From CAZAQV01 sp964487255 (GTDB lineage: Bacteria; Myxococcota_A; Polyangia; Polyangiales; CAZAQV01), in assembly GCA_964487255.1 (NCBI GenBank), contig CAZAQV010000005.1, positions 227,685-291,684 of the forward strand: a DNA stretch of 64,000 nt. The letters run 5' to 3'. Positions 31,890 through 39,822 of this stretch are shown here, piece by piece. Under the pieces are notes generated by a model. That model saw only the letters and a list, made by a program, of their open reading frames with translations. It ran no database searches and was not told the DNA's origin. Position 1 is the stretch's first letter. Every line of letters begins with the position of its first letter. The translations under genes and the position numbers were made by a program.

Positions 31890-32384
31890 ATGACTGAAGA
31901 AGAAAGCAACGTCGAACAAGAGGAACGGCTCCTACACACCCTAGGTGACGTACAGCTTTTTTCTGGTGTCTCAGACAAAGGCCTTCGGCTCGTGGCCGAG
32001 ATCAGCCGTCAGGCGCGTTTCAATGTGGGGCAATACGTTTTTCGTGAAGGCGAGCCGGGCGATGCGCTCTATCTCATCACGGCCGGTAAGGTTCGCATTT
32101 CTCGCGACGTGGCGGGCATGGGTGAAGAGGCGCTGGCGATTCTCGGTGAGGGCGACGCGTTCGGCGAGATGAGCTTGATCGATGAGTCCCCGCGCAGCGC
32201 AGACGCACGCGTGCACGAGTCGTGCGAGCTACTGGTGATCAAAAAAGAGGCGCTTGAGGACCTGCTGTTCTTGGAAAAGGACCTTGCCTACGAGCTTTTG
32301 TGGAACTTCGTTCGCATTCTTTCGAGGCGCTTACGCGAGACGAACGACAAGATGACCTTTCTCTCCATCACGGGCAAGTTCTAG
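31890..32384 (+). CDS. Cyclic nucleotide-binding domain protein (164 aa)
   Basis: A single cNMP-binding domain fills most of this 164-residue protein. Motifs are YVFREGEPGDALYLITAGKV and the phosphate-binding cassette GDAFGEMSLIDESPRSADA, which keeps the Glu and Arg that contact cyclic nucleotide. No helix-turn-helix follows, only a C-terminal helical segment, so it is not a Crp-type regulator. It lies 24 bp after the TPR gene and closes the cluster. It may report a second messenger to the upstream proteins, an inference from position. Confidence 0.88.
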   Translation: MTEEESNVEQEERLLHTLGDVQLFSGVSDKGLRLVAEISRQARFNVGQYVFREGEPGDALYLITAGKVRISRDVAGMGEEALAILGEGDAFGEMSLIDESPRSADARVHESCELLVIKKEALEDLLFLEKDLAYELLWNFVRILSRRLRETNDKMTFLSITGKF

Positions 32385-32740
32385 TTCCGGTCAAGCGTCC
32401 GCGTGCAATTAGCACTCGGCGCTTTCGACCTTCACCTGCCTTTTTTTGCTCTTCCGCTGACGCGTCATCGCGGTTCCGTCCAAACGTCGCCGTGCTCGTA
32501 GCACGTCGCGTTTTGGGACTTCACCTGCCTTTTTTTGCTCTTCCGCTGACGCGTCATCGCGGTTCCGTCCAAANNNNNNNNNNNNNNNNNNNNNNNNNNN
32601 NNNNNNNNNNNNNNNNNNNNNNNNNNNNNNNNNNNNNNNNNNNNNNNNNNNNNNNNNNNNNNNNNNNNNNNNNGTTTTGGGACTTCACCTGCCTTTTTTT
32701 GCTCTTCCGCTGACGCGTCATCGCGGTTGGGTTTGGTCCG
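32385..32740 (-). repeat. Family B hairpin repeat array with 100-N assembly gap
   Basis: This 430-bp space between genes holds at least three copies of a repeat with an 89-bp period (TTCACCTGCC at 32431 and 32520, again after the gap). Each unit has TTTTTTTGCTCTTCCGCTGACGCG and the palindrome TGACGCGTCA. Between units lies a variable hairpin, for example CGTGCTCGTAGCACG near 32499. The run of 100 N at 32574-32673 is a standard scaffold gap, so copy number is unknown. The same family occurs in opposite orientation at 39689-39822. Confidence 0.8.
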
Positions 32741-32745
32741 TTCCC

Positions 32746-32780
32746 GAGTCTCAATGGGAGCCGGGGCCCGAATGAGACTG
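32746..32780 (+). repeat. REP element copy 1 (G type)
   Basis: This 35-bp sequence runs GAGTCTCAATGGGAGCCGGG to its end GAATGAGACTG. Outer arms GAGTCTCA and TGAGACTG pair at seven of eight positions around a GC-rich loop. It is identical to copy 3 at 50059. It lies directly after the family B array. Confidence 0.85.
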
Positions 32781-32814
32781 TGATGCGCTTCCTCAATTGC
32801 GCTACGGTGTGCGC

Positions 32815-34173
32815 ATGGACGCGGTCTCGCTCTTCATGCTCACCGTGGCGGCGATCTTCATTATCGGCATCGTTGGCGAGATCTTGTTCGAGCGAACAGG
32901 CGTGCCGGACGTCATCTGGCTCATCCTCGTAGGCATCGTCATCGGCCCGGTAACCGGTCTGGCCAAACATGGCGTCCTCGAGACCATTGCGCCCTATTTC
33001 GGCGCCATCACACTGGTCATCATTCTTTTCGATGGTGGTACCGAAATCAAACTCACCGAGATACCACAAGCGGCGTTTCGCTCGACCTTGCTGGCGGTCC
33101 TTTCCTTCACTTTCTCGGTCGGCTTGACAACTTTGGTGGTGCGGATGCTGTCGATCTTCGGCTTGTTTCCCGATTCCTGGGGTTGGCTTGAAGCGCTTAT
33201 CACAGCCACTGTTGTGGGTGGTTCAAGCTCAGTGGTGATCATGCCCGCGCTGCGCGTAGCAGGGCTTGCTCCGAAACTTTCGAATGTCATCAATCTCGAG
33301 TCCGCCCTCACCGATATTCTATGCGTGGTCGCGACCGGTGCATGCGTGCGAATTGCGGTTACTGGTGCGAGTGGCGTGGGCGCCGTAGCGCTGACACTGG
33401 GCCGCTCGTTCGGCATCGGTCTCGTCGTCGGGGTTGTGACGGGTCTGCTGTTGATGCTCGTGTTGCGACCGCTTCGCAAGAGTCAGCACGCCTACCCTAT
33501 CATTCTGGGTTCGCTGCTCGTGCTCTACGTGGTCGTCAACCAGCTGGGTGGCAGTGCCGCGTTGGCCATCATCGCCGCAGCCGTCATCGTTGGCAACGGA
33601 CCCATGCTTTCCAAACATATCGGTCTCGCAAAATCAGCGCGCCTTGGACGCGGCGTGGAGAACGCGCACGACCAGCTCGCGTTCATGATCAAGTCGTTCT
33701 TCTTTACATTTATTGGTGCGATGCTTGCCCCGCCCCTTTCGTTGCTTCTGGTTGGGGTTCTCGTCGGGTTGGTGCTGCTCGTGGCACGAGTTCCTGCCGT
33801 GTATTTAGCTACGGTCGCCTCGGGTATTTCATCGCCCGCCAAGCGGCTGGTTGTGGTGTGCTTGCCACGGGGTATGGCCGCGGGCGTGCTTGCGATGTTT
33901 CCCGCGCAAGCGGGGCTTCATCACATGGGCGACTTGCCGGTTGTGGTCTTCGCCGCGGTGGTAACGACGATCATCGTGTTTGCCGGCGGTTTCCCCGTTC
34001 TACGAAAACGTTTGGTCGAACTCGATCCGTCTGCACTCGCCTCGGTTCCGCCAATGCCCCACGGCGCGGCCGATGCCTCCGTGACCTACGGTTATCAATA
34101 CCCCGTGCAGACCAAGCTTTCTGATCATCCGCCACTGGGCCGTCCAGTCGATGACGACGAAGGGGCAGCTTGA
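32815..34173 (+). CDS. Cation/proton antiporter (CPA family)
   Basis: This is a 452-residue polytopic membrane protein with 11-13 hydrophobic helices. It begins MDAVSLFMLTVAAIFIIGIV, followed by GEILFERTGVPDVIWLILVG and ITLVIILFDGGTEIKLTE, the typical start of NhaP/KefB-type Na+(K+)/H+ exchangers. NLESALTDILCVVATG contains the Asp of the ion-binding helix. A hydrophilic tail of about 45 residues follows. It should exchange monovalent cations for protons across the inner membrane. The ATG at 32815 is preferred to an in-frame TTG at 32797. Its TGA overlaps the TTG start of the following gene. Confidence 0.9.
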   Translation: MDAVSLFMLTVAAIFIIGIVGEILFERTGVPDVIWLILVGIVIGPVTGLAKHGVLETIAPYFGAITLVIILFDGGTEIKLTEIPQAAFRSTLLAVLSFTFSVGLTTLVVRMLSIFGLFPDSWGWLEALITATVVGGSSSVVIMPALRVAGLAPKLSNVINLESALTDILCVVATGACVRIAVTGASGVGAVALTLGRSFGIGLVVGVVTGLLLMLVLRPLRKSQHAYPIILGSLLVLYVVVNQLGGSAALAIIAAAVIVGNGPMLSKHIGLAKSARLGRGVENAHDQLAFMIKSFFFTFIGAMLAPPLSLLLVGVLVGLVLLVARVPAVYLATVASGISSPAKRLVVVCLPRGMAAGVLAMFPAQAGLHHMGDLPVVVFAAVVTTIIVFAGGFPVLRKRLVELDPSALASVPPMPHGAADASVTYGYQYPVQTKLSDHPPLGRPVDDDEGAA

Positions 34174-34772
34174 TCGAAGCGCACGTCGCATTGCTCCGTC
34201 ACCTCGGTGCACCGGACGCGGTGAGCGCGTGGGCTGAGCAGGCCACCGCAACGAGCGAGCCGCCCCGTGCCTATCGTTTGTGGTGGCAGGGCGTCCAAGG
34301 CGAACCACTCGACGCGGTCCTTCAAGCCGAGGACAAAGAACTGCTCGAGGTGATTGAAGCGCTGTTGGGGGCGCACGAGGTGTCCAGCTGGGTGCAGCGC
34401 GCGGGTGAAAGAGACGCAGACCACGAGGCGCTCGCCGCGCAGGTGACAGAGCGTGCCGACGCCGTTACCACGGGCTATCGCGAGTCACCTACCGAAAATA
34501 TGGTTGCGGGGTTTGCGGCGTTGGCCTGGCTTCTGCGTGCGACCGGTGCCATCGAGACCGCGCGCGCACGGAGGGTGGCCTTACGCCAGAACCGAGCGCG
34601 GGAGTTGGCCGCTTTGATCGGCGCCGGTCACTCCGCCTTCCTGCACGACGCCGAAGGCCTGCGTGTCGATACCCGAGACGTCGACAGTCCCGTCAACAGC
34701 GAGCTCGCCTATGCGTTTTCATGCTTTGCTGAGGCGCACAAGGCGCTGCAAGAGATCGGCGGACAGGCGTGA
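34170..34772 (+). CDS. Hypothetical protein (200 aa) coupled to the antiporter
   Basis: The frame opens with TTG at 34170, overlapping the antiporter stop (TTGA), and encodes about 200 residues. The protein is almost wholly helical, rich in Ala and Glu, with no signal peptide or membrane helix. Segments such as GLRVDTRDVDSPVNSELAYA suggest a soluble helical bundle. No family is recognised. Overlap with the antiporter gene suggests co-translation and a possible accessory role. It converges with prfC, with 7 bp between their stops. Confidence 0.65.
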   Translation: MIEAHVALLRHLGAPDAVSAWAEQATATSEPPRAYRLWWQGVQGEPLDAVLQAEDKELLEVIEALLGAHEVSSWVQRAGERDADHEALAAQVTERADAVTTGYRESPTENMVAGFAALAWLLRATGAIETARARRVALRQNRARELAALIGAGHSAFLHDAEGLRVDTRDVDSPVNSELAYAFSCFAEAHKALQEIGGQA

Positions 34773-34779
34773 TCAAGGT

Positions 34780-36351
34780 CTACAAGATGGGCGCGGTGGC
34801 GTGAAAGGACCACTCGGGGTTGTCGCGTTCGAGGCGGTCAACTTCCCACGTACTGCGAAGCAGCGCCACGGGGCGGCCGTCTTGGTCAGTGACCGCCATC
34901 GGTGCACGCGCCTTTTTGAGTTCGACAGCATCGGACGGGCCGACCACCCAGCGGGCGTGTGAGTAGTCGAGTTGGTCGAGCGTGGCTTTGGCGCCGTACT
35001 CGTACTCAAGGCGATAGGAAAGCACCTCGAACTGAAGCTGACCCACCACGCCGCAGATCCAGTCTTTCTCACGGCCGGGCTCGGTAAAAAGCTGCACCGT
35101 CCCTTCCTCAGCAAGTTCGGTGATGCCTTTTTGAAGCTGCTTGCGTTTCATCGGGTCGAGCAGCACGAGGCGGCCAAAGTACTCAGGCGAAAAGCGCGGG
35201 ACCGCATCGAATTGAACCGCAGATTTGCTGGCCAAGGTGTCTCCGATGCGAAACATGCCCGGGTCGTAGAGGCCCACGATGTCCCCAGCGTAAGCCTCGC
35301 TGACAGCCTCGCGCTCTTGCGCAAAAAACTGTTCGGCGCGGTTGAGGCGAATCTCTTTGCCGAGGCGCGAGTGTTGTACCTTGATGCCGCCCTCAAACTT
35401 GCCGGACACGATGCGCATAAAGGCGATGCGGTCGCGGTGGGAGGGGTCCATATTCGCCTGGATTTTGAAGACAAAACCCGAGAAGCGCTTGTCGTCTGGC
35501 TTGAGCACCGTGTCGCCGGCCGCACGCGGTCCCGGAGGCGGGCACAGCGTGCGAAAGGAACGCAGAAAGGGCGCGATGCCAAAAGATGTGAGCGCGCTTC
35601 CGAAAAAGACCGGAGAGATCTCCCCGGCACGAAAACGTGCCTCGTCGTATTCCTCGCCCGCGCCGTCGAGCAACTCGACGTGGTCGCGCAGCTCTTTGTG
35701 CGCGTCTTCGCCGATCATGCCGTCAAGCTTGGGGTCGTCGATGCCGGCGACATCGACGGCAACTTGCTTTTCGTTTCCGACATTCTTTTCAAAGCGCAAA
35801 ACTGAATTTTCGAAACGGTCGTAGACGCCTTGGAAGGTTTCTCCATCGCCGATCGGCCATGTGAAGGGCACGGTCGGTAGTTGCAGCACCTCTTCGAGTT
35901 CGCTCATGAGTTCGAAGGGGTCGCGCGCGGGGCGGTCGAGCTTGTTGACGAATGTGACGATGGGAATGCCGCGCAGACGGCAGACCTCGAACAGCTTGAG
36001 CGTTTGGGGCTCGACGCCTTTGGCCGCGTCGATCAGCATGATCGCGCAGTCCGCGGCCGTCAGTGTGCGGTAGGTATCCTCAGAAAAGTCTTGGTGACCC
36101 GGGGTGTCGAGCAGATTGTAGCGGATGCCTTCAAAATCGAACTGCAGCACGCTGGAGGTGACCGAGATGCCACGCTGCTTTTCGATGGCCATCCAGTCGC
36201 TGGTTGCTGAACGCTTGCTCTTGCGGGACTTGACGCTGCCGGCAAGGTGGATCGCTCCGCCGTAAAGCAGAAGCTTCTCCGTCAGCGTGGTCTTGCCTGC
36301 GTCGGGGTGCGAAATAATCGCAAACGTCCGCCGTTTTTCGAATTCCTTCAT
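34780..36351 (-). CDS. prfC: Peptide chain release factor 3
   Basis: This 523-residue translational GTPase removes RF1/RF2 from the ribosome after peptide release. The P-loop SHPDAGKTTLTEKLLLYG lies at residues 15-32. RF3-specific GSVKSRKSKRSATSDWM and the switch I segment EKQRGISVTSSVL follow, then DTPGHQDFSEDTYRTL (G3) and VTFVNKLDRPARD (G4). The C-terminal part keeps the domain II/III segment QLQFEVLSYRLEYEYG. Length and motifs match canonical bacterial RF3. The start is the ATG at 36351. A possible gene remnant lies directly upstream on the same strand. Confidence 0.96.
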   Translation of the reverse strand: MKEFEKRRTFAIISHPDAGKTTLTEKLLLYGGAIHLAGSVKSRKSKRSATSDWMAIEKQRGISVTSSVLQFDFEGIRYNLLDTPGHQDFSEDTYRTLTAADCAIMLIDAAKGVEPQTLKLFEVCRLRGIPIVTFVNKLDRPARDPFELMSELEEVLQLPTVPFTWPIGDGETFQGVYDRFENSVLRFEKNVGNEKQVAVDVAGIDDPKLDGMIGEDAHKELRDHVELLDGAGEEYDEARFRAGEISPVFFGSALTSFGIAPFLRSFRTLCPPPGPRAAGDTVLKPDDKRFSGFVFKIQANMDPSHRDRIAFMRIVSGKFEGGIKVQHSRLGKEIRLNRAEQFFAQEREAVSEAYAGDIVGLYDPGMFRIGDTLASKSAVQFDAVPRFSPEYFGRLVLLDPMKRKQLQKGITELAEEGTVQLFTEPGREKDWICGVVGQLQFEVLSYRLEYEYGAKATLDQLDYSHARWVVGPSDAVELKKARAPMAVTDQDGRPVALLRSTWEVDRLERDNPEWSFHATAPIL

Positions 36352-36360
36352 GATTACTTA

Positions 36361-36651
36361 CTAAGGTTTCTGTAAAACAACGGTTCTGCTCATATCAGAA
36401 TCCGCTCCACCGAACACCAACAGATCTGCTTCTAACGGCCCATCGTCTAGCAACGGTGTCGCAGGTCCCGAAGATGTTCCGCGCAGGCGCGATCTCTGTT
36501 CCAAGGCGTGCGGCCCGTAGGAGATAAGTGCAACAATTGCGGGCGTCGCGCTTTGGGTACGTGGCTTGCGATGTGCAATAACAATGCTTTTGTCCCTACG
36601 ATCTTTGGGAGCGCTGATCATGTGCCTTGTCATCGGCTGCCAAGGATCCAT
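36361..36651 (-). pseudogene. Possible truncated gene upstream of prfC
   Basis: On the minus strand an ORF ends 9 bp before the prfC start. Its last 60 residues look like genuine coding sequence (PAIVALISYGPHALEQRSRL, then EADLLVFGGADSDMSRTVV). The pattern recalls the C-terminus of type IV pilin-like or minor-pilin proteins, but this is weak. The 5' part overlaps the start of the plus-strand DUF1592 gene and reads as noise. A gene remnant cut off by rearrangement is one explanation, chance another. Confidence 0.3.
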
Positions 36652-38266
36652 CAGCGTCTATGATTCTCAAGCCGGTGACGGCGAGGGTAAGCAATCCTCG
36701 CCGCAGAGCGGAACGGGAAGCGATGAAGTGATCTCGCCCGAAAGTGACGAGCCACCAGAAGCCTTGATGGGCGAGTACGCGCAGGCAGGGCCCTCGCGAC
36801 TTTGGCGCTTAACACATGATCAGTATGAGGCCGTGGTCAGTGTGCTTTTGGGCATCGATGACCTGTCGACACAAGGGTTCGAGCCCGAATCCTCAGGCAC
36901 CGGATTTCGTGGTGGCGCCGACGCGAGCTTCGTCTCGGCTCCACTTGCAGAAGACTACGCTGAGAAGGCCGCACTGTTGGCCGAACGCGCGGTTCAAGAC
37001 GTCGAAAACTTGCTTGGCTGCTCTGCCGATGAGCGCGGCTGCGCCTCTAACTTTGTTGAGTCATTTGGTGCCCAAGCGTTCCGTGCGCCTCTGAGTTCCG
37101 AACTACGCGACCGCTATCTCAGCCTTTACGACCAGTTTCCCGGAAAGGAGGGAATCCAGCTCATCGTTGAAGCGATGCTCCAGTCGCCCCACTTCTTGTA
37201 TCGGTTTGAACTTGGCGAAAATGGTGTTTGGGGCGAGCGAGTACCACTGACGCCGTACGAGATGGCCACCCAGCTCTCGTTTCTCATCTGGAATGCGCCA
37301 CCTGACACCCAGCTCCACAATGCCGCGAGCCAGGGGCTCCTCGCCACCGAAGAAGGAATCGTGAACGAAGTTTCGCGGATGCTCGACGATCCGCGAGCGA
37401 CGGACCTATATTGGAATTTTCTCAAGCAGTACCTCGGCATCGAACTGGTTACGACGGTCGAAAAAGACGAGTCGGTCACCGCCGACTTTGGACCAGAGCT
37501 CAAGGCCGCCTTCGTGGACGAAGCCCGGACCTTTACCAACCACGTCGCCTGGGACTCGACGAGTTCTGTGGGCGAACTGCTCTCCGCCGACTACTCATTC
37601 ATCAACGAGCCGCTGGCCAACTTCTACGGCAAGGACGGCATATCCGGAAGCCGCTTTCAGCGGGTCGAGTTTGCCCCCGAGCAGCGCGTGGGTCTGCTTA
37701 CGCACCCTGGCGTTGTCGCCGTGTTGGGGCACCAGGATTCGGGGAGCCCAACACTTCGTGGCAAGTTTATTCGCACGCGCCTACTGTGCGGCCAAGTGCC
37801 CGAACCTCCACCGGATGTGGACGATACGGTCAAAGAACCCGGCGAAGCCGTCACGACGCGACAACGTTACGAGGAGCACCTGACCCGTGACGATTGCCGA
37901 GGCTGTCACCGCCTGATCGACCCGATCGGGTTTGGACTGGAAAACTTCGACGCGGCCGGACAGTACCGCACCGAGGAAAGCGGCCAGCCCATCGATGCCA
38001 CCGGTAACATCGCGGGCATCGCGGGCGGCGACGTTACATTCGAGGGTCCGCGAGCTCTCGTGGAAGCATTGCTCGCCTCCGAGGAACTCAAGCCGTGTTT
38101 TGTGCGCCACTTCTTTCGTTTTGCCATGGGTAGACTCGAAGAAAACTACGACACGTGCGAGCTTGAACAAATCGTCAGCAAATTTGAGGCAACAGGCGGC
38201 GACCTCACGGCGCTGTTGATGGCCCTCATCGAGAGCAAGACGTTCAGCCATCGGGTCAAATTGTGA
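36584..38266 (+). CDS. DUF1592/DUF1588/DUF1585 lipoprotein
   Basis: The ATG at 36584 starts MLLSLRSLGALIMCLVIGC, a lipoprotein signal; a TTG 18 bp upstream is a poorer start. The 560-residue protein shows the order known from planctomycetes and Myxococcota: DUF1587-like (SRLWRLTHDQYEAVVSVLLG), DUF1595-like (FGAQAFRAPLSSELRDRYL), DUF1592 (VEAMLQSPHFLYRFELG), DUF1588 (RVGLLTHPGVVAVLGHQDSG) and DUF1585 (MGRLEENYDTCELEQI). CRGCHRLIDPIGFGLENFD carries a haem-like CxxCH. These proteins are always paired with a DUF1552 protein, as here. Biochemical function is not established. Confidence 0.92.
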   Translation: MLLSLRSLGALIMCLVIGCQGSISVYDSQAGDGEGKQSSPQSGTGSDEVISPESDEPPEALMGEYAQAGPSRLWRLTHDQYEAVVSVLLGIDDLSTQGFEPESSGTGFRGGADASFVSAPLAEDYAEKAALLAERAVQDVENLLGCSADERGCASNFVESFGAQAFRAPLSSELRDRYLSLYDQFPGKEGIQLIVEAMLQSPHFLYRFELGENGVWGERVPLTPYEMATQLSFLIWNAPPDTQLHNAASQGLLATEEGIVNEVSRMLDDPRATDLYWNFLKQYLGIELVTTVEKDESVTADFGPELKAAFVDEARTFTNHVAWDSTSSVGELLSADYSFINEPLANFYGKDGISGSRFQRVEFAPEQRVGLLTHPGVVAVLGHQDSGSPTLRGKFIRTRLLCGQVPEPPPDVDDTVKEPGEAVTTRQRYEEHLTRDDCRGCHRLIDPIGFGLENFDAAGQYRTEESGQPIDATGNIAGIAGGDVTFEGPRALVEALLASEELKPCFVRHFFRFAMGRLEENYDTCELEQIVSKFEATGGDLTALLMALIESKTFSHRVKL

Positions 38267-38295
38267 GAGCGAGCGCGAAGGGAAGGGAAGCACAC

Positions 38296-39630
38296 ATGAA
38301 CCGAATGGGACGACGGCAACTACTGGCGGGAGGCAGCGCGGCATGTGCCGCGTCATGGCTCTATCCGCTGATTCGCACCAGTCGTGCGCGCGCTCAGGAC
38401 ATCCCCAAACGACTCCTCGTCTTCTTCAGTCCGTTGGGGCAGATCACAGACGAGTGGTTTCCCGACGGCGGAGAGACGAACTTCACCTTTCGTCGCATCC
38501 TCGACCCGCTCACCCCCTATCGCTCTCGTGTGATCGTATGCAAGGGGCTGAGCACCCCGTCGGAAATGATCTCGGGCAACCACAAAGAGATGACGGGCCT
38601 TCTTTCGGGGCGCATGGCCAACGGCAAGGAAGAAACCAGTTCACCGTCGCACATTTCGATCGACCAGGTGCTGGCGAACGATCCCGCCATCACCGGGGGC
38701 ACTGCCTTTCCAAGCATCTCACTGGCCGCCTGGCAAAGTCGTTACTACGACTTTCTAAACCGGCCCGACCATATGTTCTTGAGTGCACGTGGACCGGACC
38801 AGGCAGTGATTCCAGAGGGGCTGCCGCAAGCCGCCTTCGATCGCATTTTCGACGGCTTCACCATGCCCGATGCGAGCGGCGATGCGCAGGCTGCTGCTGA
38901 GGACCAGCGCCTCAAGCGAAAGAGCGTACTCGACGTACTTACAGCCGACCTTCAAGGCATCCAACGACGAGTTGGCGCGAGCAGCGCGGAACGAAACAAG
39001 ATTGACCAGCATTTGACGAGCATACGCGAGCTCGAGAAGCGTCTTGTCGACACACCCTTTACAGGAGGCGGCGATTGTCGTGTGCCAAGCAGACCCGGGG
39101 AGTTTAAGATCGATGACGACGCGACTATCCCAGAGCGACTTCGTCTTCAAATCGACATTGCGGTGGCCTCGCTCGCCTGCGATCGAACGCGCATCCTCTT
39201 GCTCACGGGTGAAGGCGGGCAGTCCTTCGCACGGCATCCCTGGCTCGGCGTCAACGAGCGTTTTCATGAGCATACACACGGTGGTGGAATCGAAGAGCAG
39301 ACCAAGATCGGACGCTGGTACGCCGAGCAGTTTGCCTACTTGCTCGGACAGCTCGATGCGATTCCGGAAGGCAACGGTTCGATGCTCGACAACACGTGCG
39401 TGCTGTGGCTCTCCGAGCAAGGCTGCCGCAATAGCGGGCAAGAACATATGCGCAAGAACATGCCTTACCTGCTTGCGGGTGAGTGCGGTGGTTACTTTCG
39501 CACGGGACGTTTTGTCGACTTTGGCGACGTGCCTTCAACACGTCTCCTGTTCAACATCAAGCACGCCATGGGCAGTCCAGGGAACAAGTTTGGTGAGGTG
39601 AGCGCCGAGCCTCTGGCCGGTCTCTCGTAA
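38296..39630 (+). CDS. DUF1552 protein with Tat signal
   Basis: The ATG at 38296 follows GGGAAGGGAAG, a good ribosome-binding site. The N-terminus MNRMGRRQLLAGGSAACAAS carries a twin-arginine motif and an Ala-rich core, so the folded protein is probably exported by Tat. The 444-residue body has the DUF1552 hallmarks: RLLVFFSPLGQITDEWFP, SGNHKEMTGLLSGRM, FPSISLAAWQSRYYDF, GEGGQSFARHPWLGVNERFH and WLSEQGCRNSGQEHMRKNMP. The family is related to alkaline-phosphatase-like or sulfatase-like DUF1501 proteins. It follows the DUF1592 gene with 29 bp between; a GTG at 38263 would overlap that gene's stop. Function unknown. Confidence 0.92.
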   Translation: MNRMGRRQLLAGGSAACAASWLYPLIRTSRARAQDIPKRLLVFFSPLGQITDEWFPDGGETNFTFRRILDPLTPYRSRVIVCKGLSTPSEMISGNHKEMTGLLSGRMANGKEETSSPSHISIDQVLANDPAITGGTAFPSISLAAWQSRYYDFLNRPDHMFLSARGPDQAVIPEGLPQAAFDRIFDGFTMPDASGDAQAAAEDQRLKRKSVLDVLTADLQGIQRRVGASSAERNKIDQHLTSIRELEKRLVDTPFTGGGDCRVPSRPGEFKIDDDATIPERLRLQIDIAVASLACDRTRILLLTGEGGQSFARHPWLGVNERFHEHTHGGGIEEQTKIGRWYAEQFAYLLGQLDAIPEGNGSMLDNTCVLWLSEQGCRNSGQEHMRKNMPYLLAGECGGYFRTGRFVDFGDVPSTRLLFNIKHAMGSPGNKFGEVSAEPLAGLS

Positions 39631-39645
39631 GGGCACGAACACGGC

Positions 39646-39685
39646 AAAAAAAAGAGCCAACCCGGGATGGGCTGGCCCTCTTCTT
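39646..39685. terminator. Bidirectional intrinsic terminator
   Basis: AAGAGCCAACCC and GGGCTGGCCCTCTT form an imperfect stem around GGAT. On the minus strand it is followed by eight T (A-tract at 39646-39653), and on the plus strand by CTTC. It lies between the convergent DUF1552 gene and the 902-aa lipoprotein gene and should terminate both. Confidence 0.7.
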
Positions 39686-39688
39686 CGG

Positions 39689-39822
39689 ATAGAACGCGCC
39701 GTGCTATCTGCACGGAGACGTTCGAGCGGAGCCGCGATGACGCGTCAGCGGAAGAGCCAAGGAGTCAGGCGCAGCTCCAGAACGCGCCGTGCTATCTGCA
39801 CGGAGACGTTCGAGCGGAGCGT
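39689..39822 (+). repeat. Family B hairpin repeat, about 1.5 copies
   Basis: AGAACGCGCCGTGCTATCTG occurs near 39692 and again near 39778. Between them lies CGCGATGACGCGTCAGCGGA, with palindrome TGACGCGTCA, the same block as in the 32.4-32.7 kb array but inverted. Hairpins CCGTGC-TATCT-GCACGG sit inside GAACG/CGTTC arms. The repeat ends exactly at the stop codon of the minus-strand gene at 39823. Confidence 0.75.
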
